Shown here in pieces: positions 63,047 to 64,000 of a DNA stretch of 64,000 nucleotides (positions are counted from its first letter, which is position 1; every line of letters begins with the position of its first letter). This DNA comes from Lacinutrix sp. 5H-3-7-4 (GTDB lineage Bacteria; Bacteroidota; Bacteroidia; Flavobacteriales; Flavobacteriaceae), in assembly GCF_000211855.2 (NCBI RefSeq), contig NC_015638.1, positions 2,329,001 to 2,393,000 of the forward strand, read 5' to 3'. The notes under the pieces were generated by a model. It saw nothing but the letters and a program-made list of their open reading frames with translations, was not told where the DNA came from and did not search any database. The translations under genes were made by a program, and so were the position numbers.

Positions 63047-64000
63047 ATGAGATTAGCTGCTATATATTTAGATTTTCATGATTATTTGTTTGAAAAAGCG
63101 CAGTATGTAAATCTAGGAGGAAAATATATTTATGAATTTGATAAAAATGGAGAATCAATTGATGTATCTAGGCGTATAAATAATGATTATTTAGAAGGTT
63201 TTTTTGATGTTACAAATCTTGATTCAAAACTGATTAATGTAAATGCAATTGTAGGTCAAAATGGTGCTGGCAAGTCCTCTCTTTTAGATTCTATTAGAAG
63301 CCTTTTTGTTGAAAACCCTTATGCCCTTCCAACAAATAACACATACTTGTTTTTTGAAACAGAAGATGATAAAACATTGAAATTTGTAAGTTCAATATAC
63401 GACGTAGGAATTTCCACAGTTAGTTTTAAACCAATTAAGGATGATTTTACAATTGAAACAGAAAGATCAAATAATCTATGTAAAACAATATATTATTCAC
63501 CACATTTCGATTTTAAATATAATCCAAATTTTGATGAAGTAGATAATTTTGATATATCATTTGATCAAATTCTTAATGAAGACTTAGCAGATTTACAAAA
63601 TAAAAACCTAGACCAATCTGGTTTTAATTTCTCAGCAAGTGAAGAATTGGTATTTAAAAATAGTATAAGACAAATACTTTTTTCTAATTCAGATTTAGTT
63701 AAAAAAGAAAAAATTTTTAAAGACTTATTCGATTTTCCAGAACATGGAGAGGCAAGGCTTACCATAAGAGGTCATAAAAATCAAAAAGAGTGGAATACAC
63801 CAGAAGCTTTTAGGCCAATTTTAAAAATTATTAAAGACAAGCTAAAAAAGGAACTAGATGACTGGACTAAAGTTAGAAAATTTAATAGTCCTGGTCGTGT
63901 TTCAAACCAAATAGAAGTTAACAAGTATATTTTAGAAAGAATAATTCTTCGAGATTTAATTTCTGTAATTGAAAGACAAATGGAAAAGGACAATACGTAT
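63047..64000 (+). CDS. AAA family ATPase, 3'-truncated by the window
   Basis: The open frame starts at the ATG at 63047, 5 bp after the hsdS stop, and runs to the end of the window (318 codons, no stop). It has a Walker A motif, AIVGQNGAGKSSLLDS (about residues 71-86), of the SMC/RecF-like ABC type. The central region has a helical insertion without motif (residues about 170-318). AAA ATPases of this kind are common partners of a nuclease in phage defence (OLD, Septu, PARIS and relatives). The Walker B, signature and any nuclease partner lie beyond the window. Confidence 0.8.
   Translation, partial: MRLAAIYLDFHDYLFEKAQYVNLGGKYIYEFDKNGESIDVSRRINNDYLEGFFDVTNLDSKLINVNAIVGQNGAGKSSLLDSIRSLFVENPYALPTNNTYLFFETEDDKTLKFVSSIYDVGISTVSFKPIKDDFTIETERSNNLCKTIYYSPHFDFKYNPNFDEVDNFDISFDQILNEDLADLQNKNLDQSGFNFSASEELVFKNSIRQILFSNSDLVKKEKIFKDLFDFPEHGEARLTIRGHKNQKEWNTPEAFRPILKIIKDKLKKELDDWTKVRKFNSPGRVSNQIEVNKYILERIILRDLISVIERQMEKDNTY

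Overview
The window is AT-rich throughout (roughly 30% GC by eye). It uses the Bacteroidetes-type promoter box TAnnTTTG, and its genes are typical of the family Flavobacteriaceae (a flexirubin/dialkylresorcinol pigment cluster, flavobacterial lipoproteins). It reads as a chromosomal segment of a flavobacterium. No tRNA, rRNA, transposase or CRISPR array was seen.

Region 1 (1-27.2 kb): most of a flexirubin-type aryl-polyene/dialkylresorcinol cluster, all on the plus strand. 29 genes are packed with overlapping or near-touching stops and starts. It holds a type II PKS/FAS set: three cysteine-bearing ketosynthases (the first cut by the window edge), two KS-fold proteins without a catalytic cysteine (one a chain-length-factor type), DarB (KAS III) with DarA for the dialkylresorcinol, two acyl carrier proteins and three hot-dog dehydratase-like proteins. 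It also holds acyl-transfer and ester-forming candidates (LpxL-like, BtrH-like, C45/Ntn-type, thioesterase), an adenylating enzyme, a CrtI-like oxidoreductase and a cupin/JmjC-like oxygenase. The envelope and transport genes are an ABC exporter, a LolA-like carrier, lipoproteins, a beta-barrel protein, and an MMPL transporter fused to a PlsC-type acyltransferase. No ketoreductase or tyrosine ammonia-lyase lies inside the window; these are expected upstream.

Region 2 (27.2-32.3 kb): a LacI-type regulator, a TPR sensor histidine kinase with its response regulator, and two small genes. The palindrome TTACGGATATCCGTAA lies immediately after the response regulator gene and again before the second small gene, each time exactly 21 bp upstream of a TAnnTTTG-like -7 box. 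A third copy with the same spacing lies upstream of the restriction operon.

Region 3 (32.3-52.2 kb): sixteen mostly uncharacterised genes in several divergent transcription units. They encode an Hcp/TssD-like protein, a lipoprotein, a four-gene minus-strand operon (SMI1/KNR4-like, two large helical proteins, a DUF1266-like protein), a DUF6892-like protein, a six-gene plus-strand stretch including a beta-propeller protein and a compact endonuclease V-like protein, a two-gene unit, and a 1667-residue DUF4132 protein with a small partner. I found one shared element in front of all seven apparent promoters here: a 16-bp dyad, TC(A/C)CTRNWWWC(A/C)GTGA, always exactly 22 bp upstream of a -7 box. 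The whole block therefore looks like one co-regulated, probably undescribed system, and it is the most interesting observation in the window.

Region 4 (52.2-64 kb): a mostly non-coding 1.5 kb spacer with one 49-residue gene, then a defence operon: hsdR, two DUF262 (GmrS/GmrSD-like) genes, hsdM, hsdS and the start of an AAA ATPase that runs off the window.
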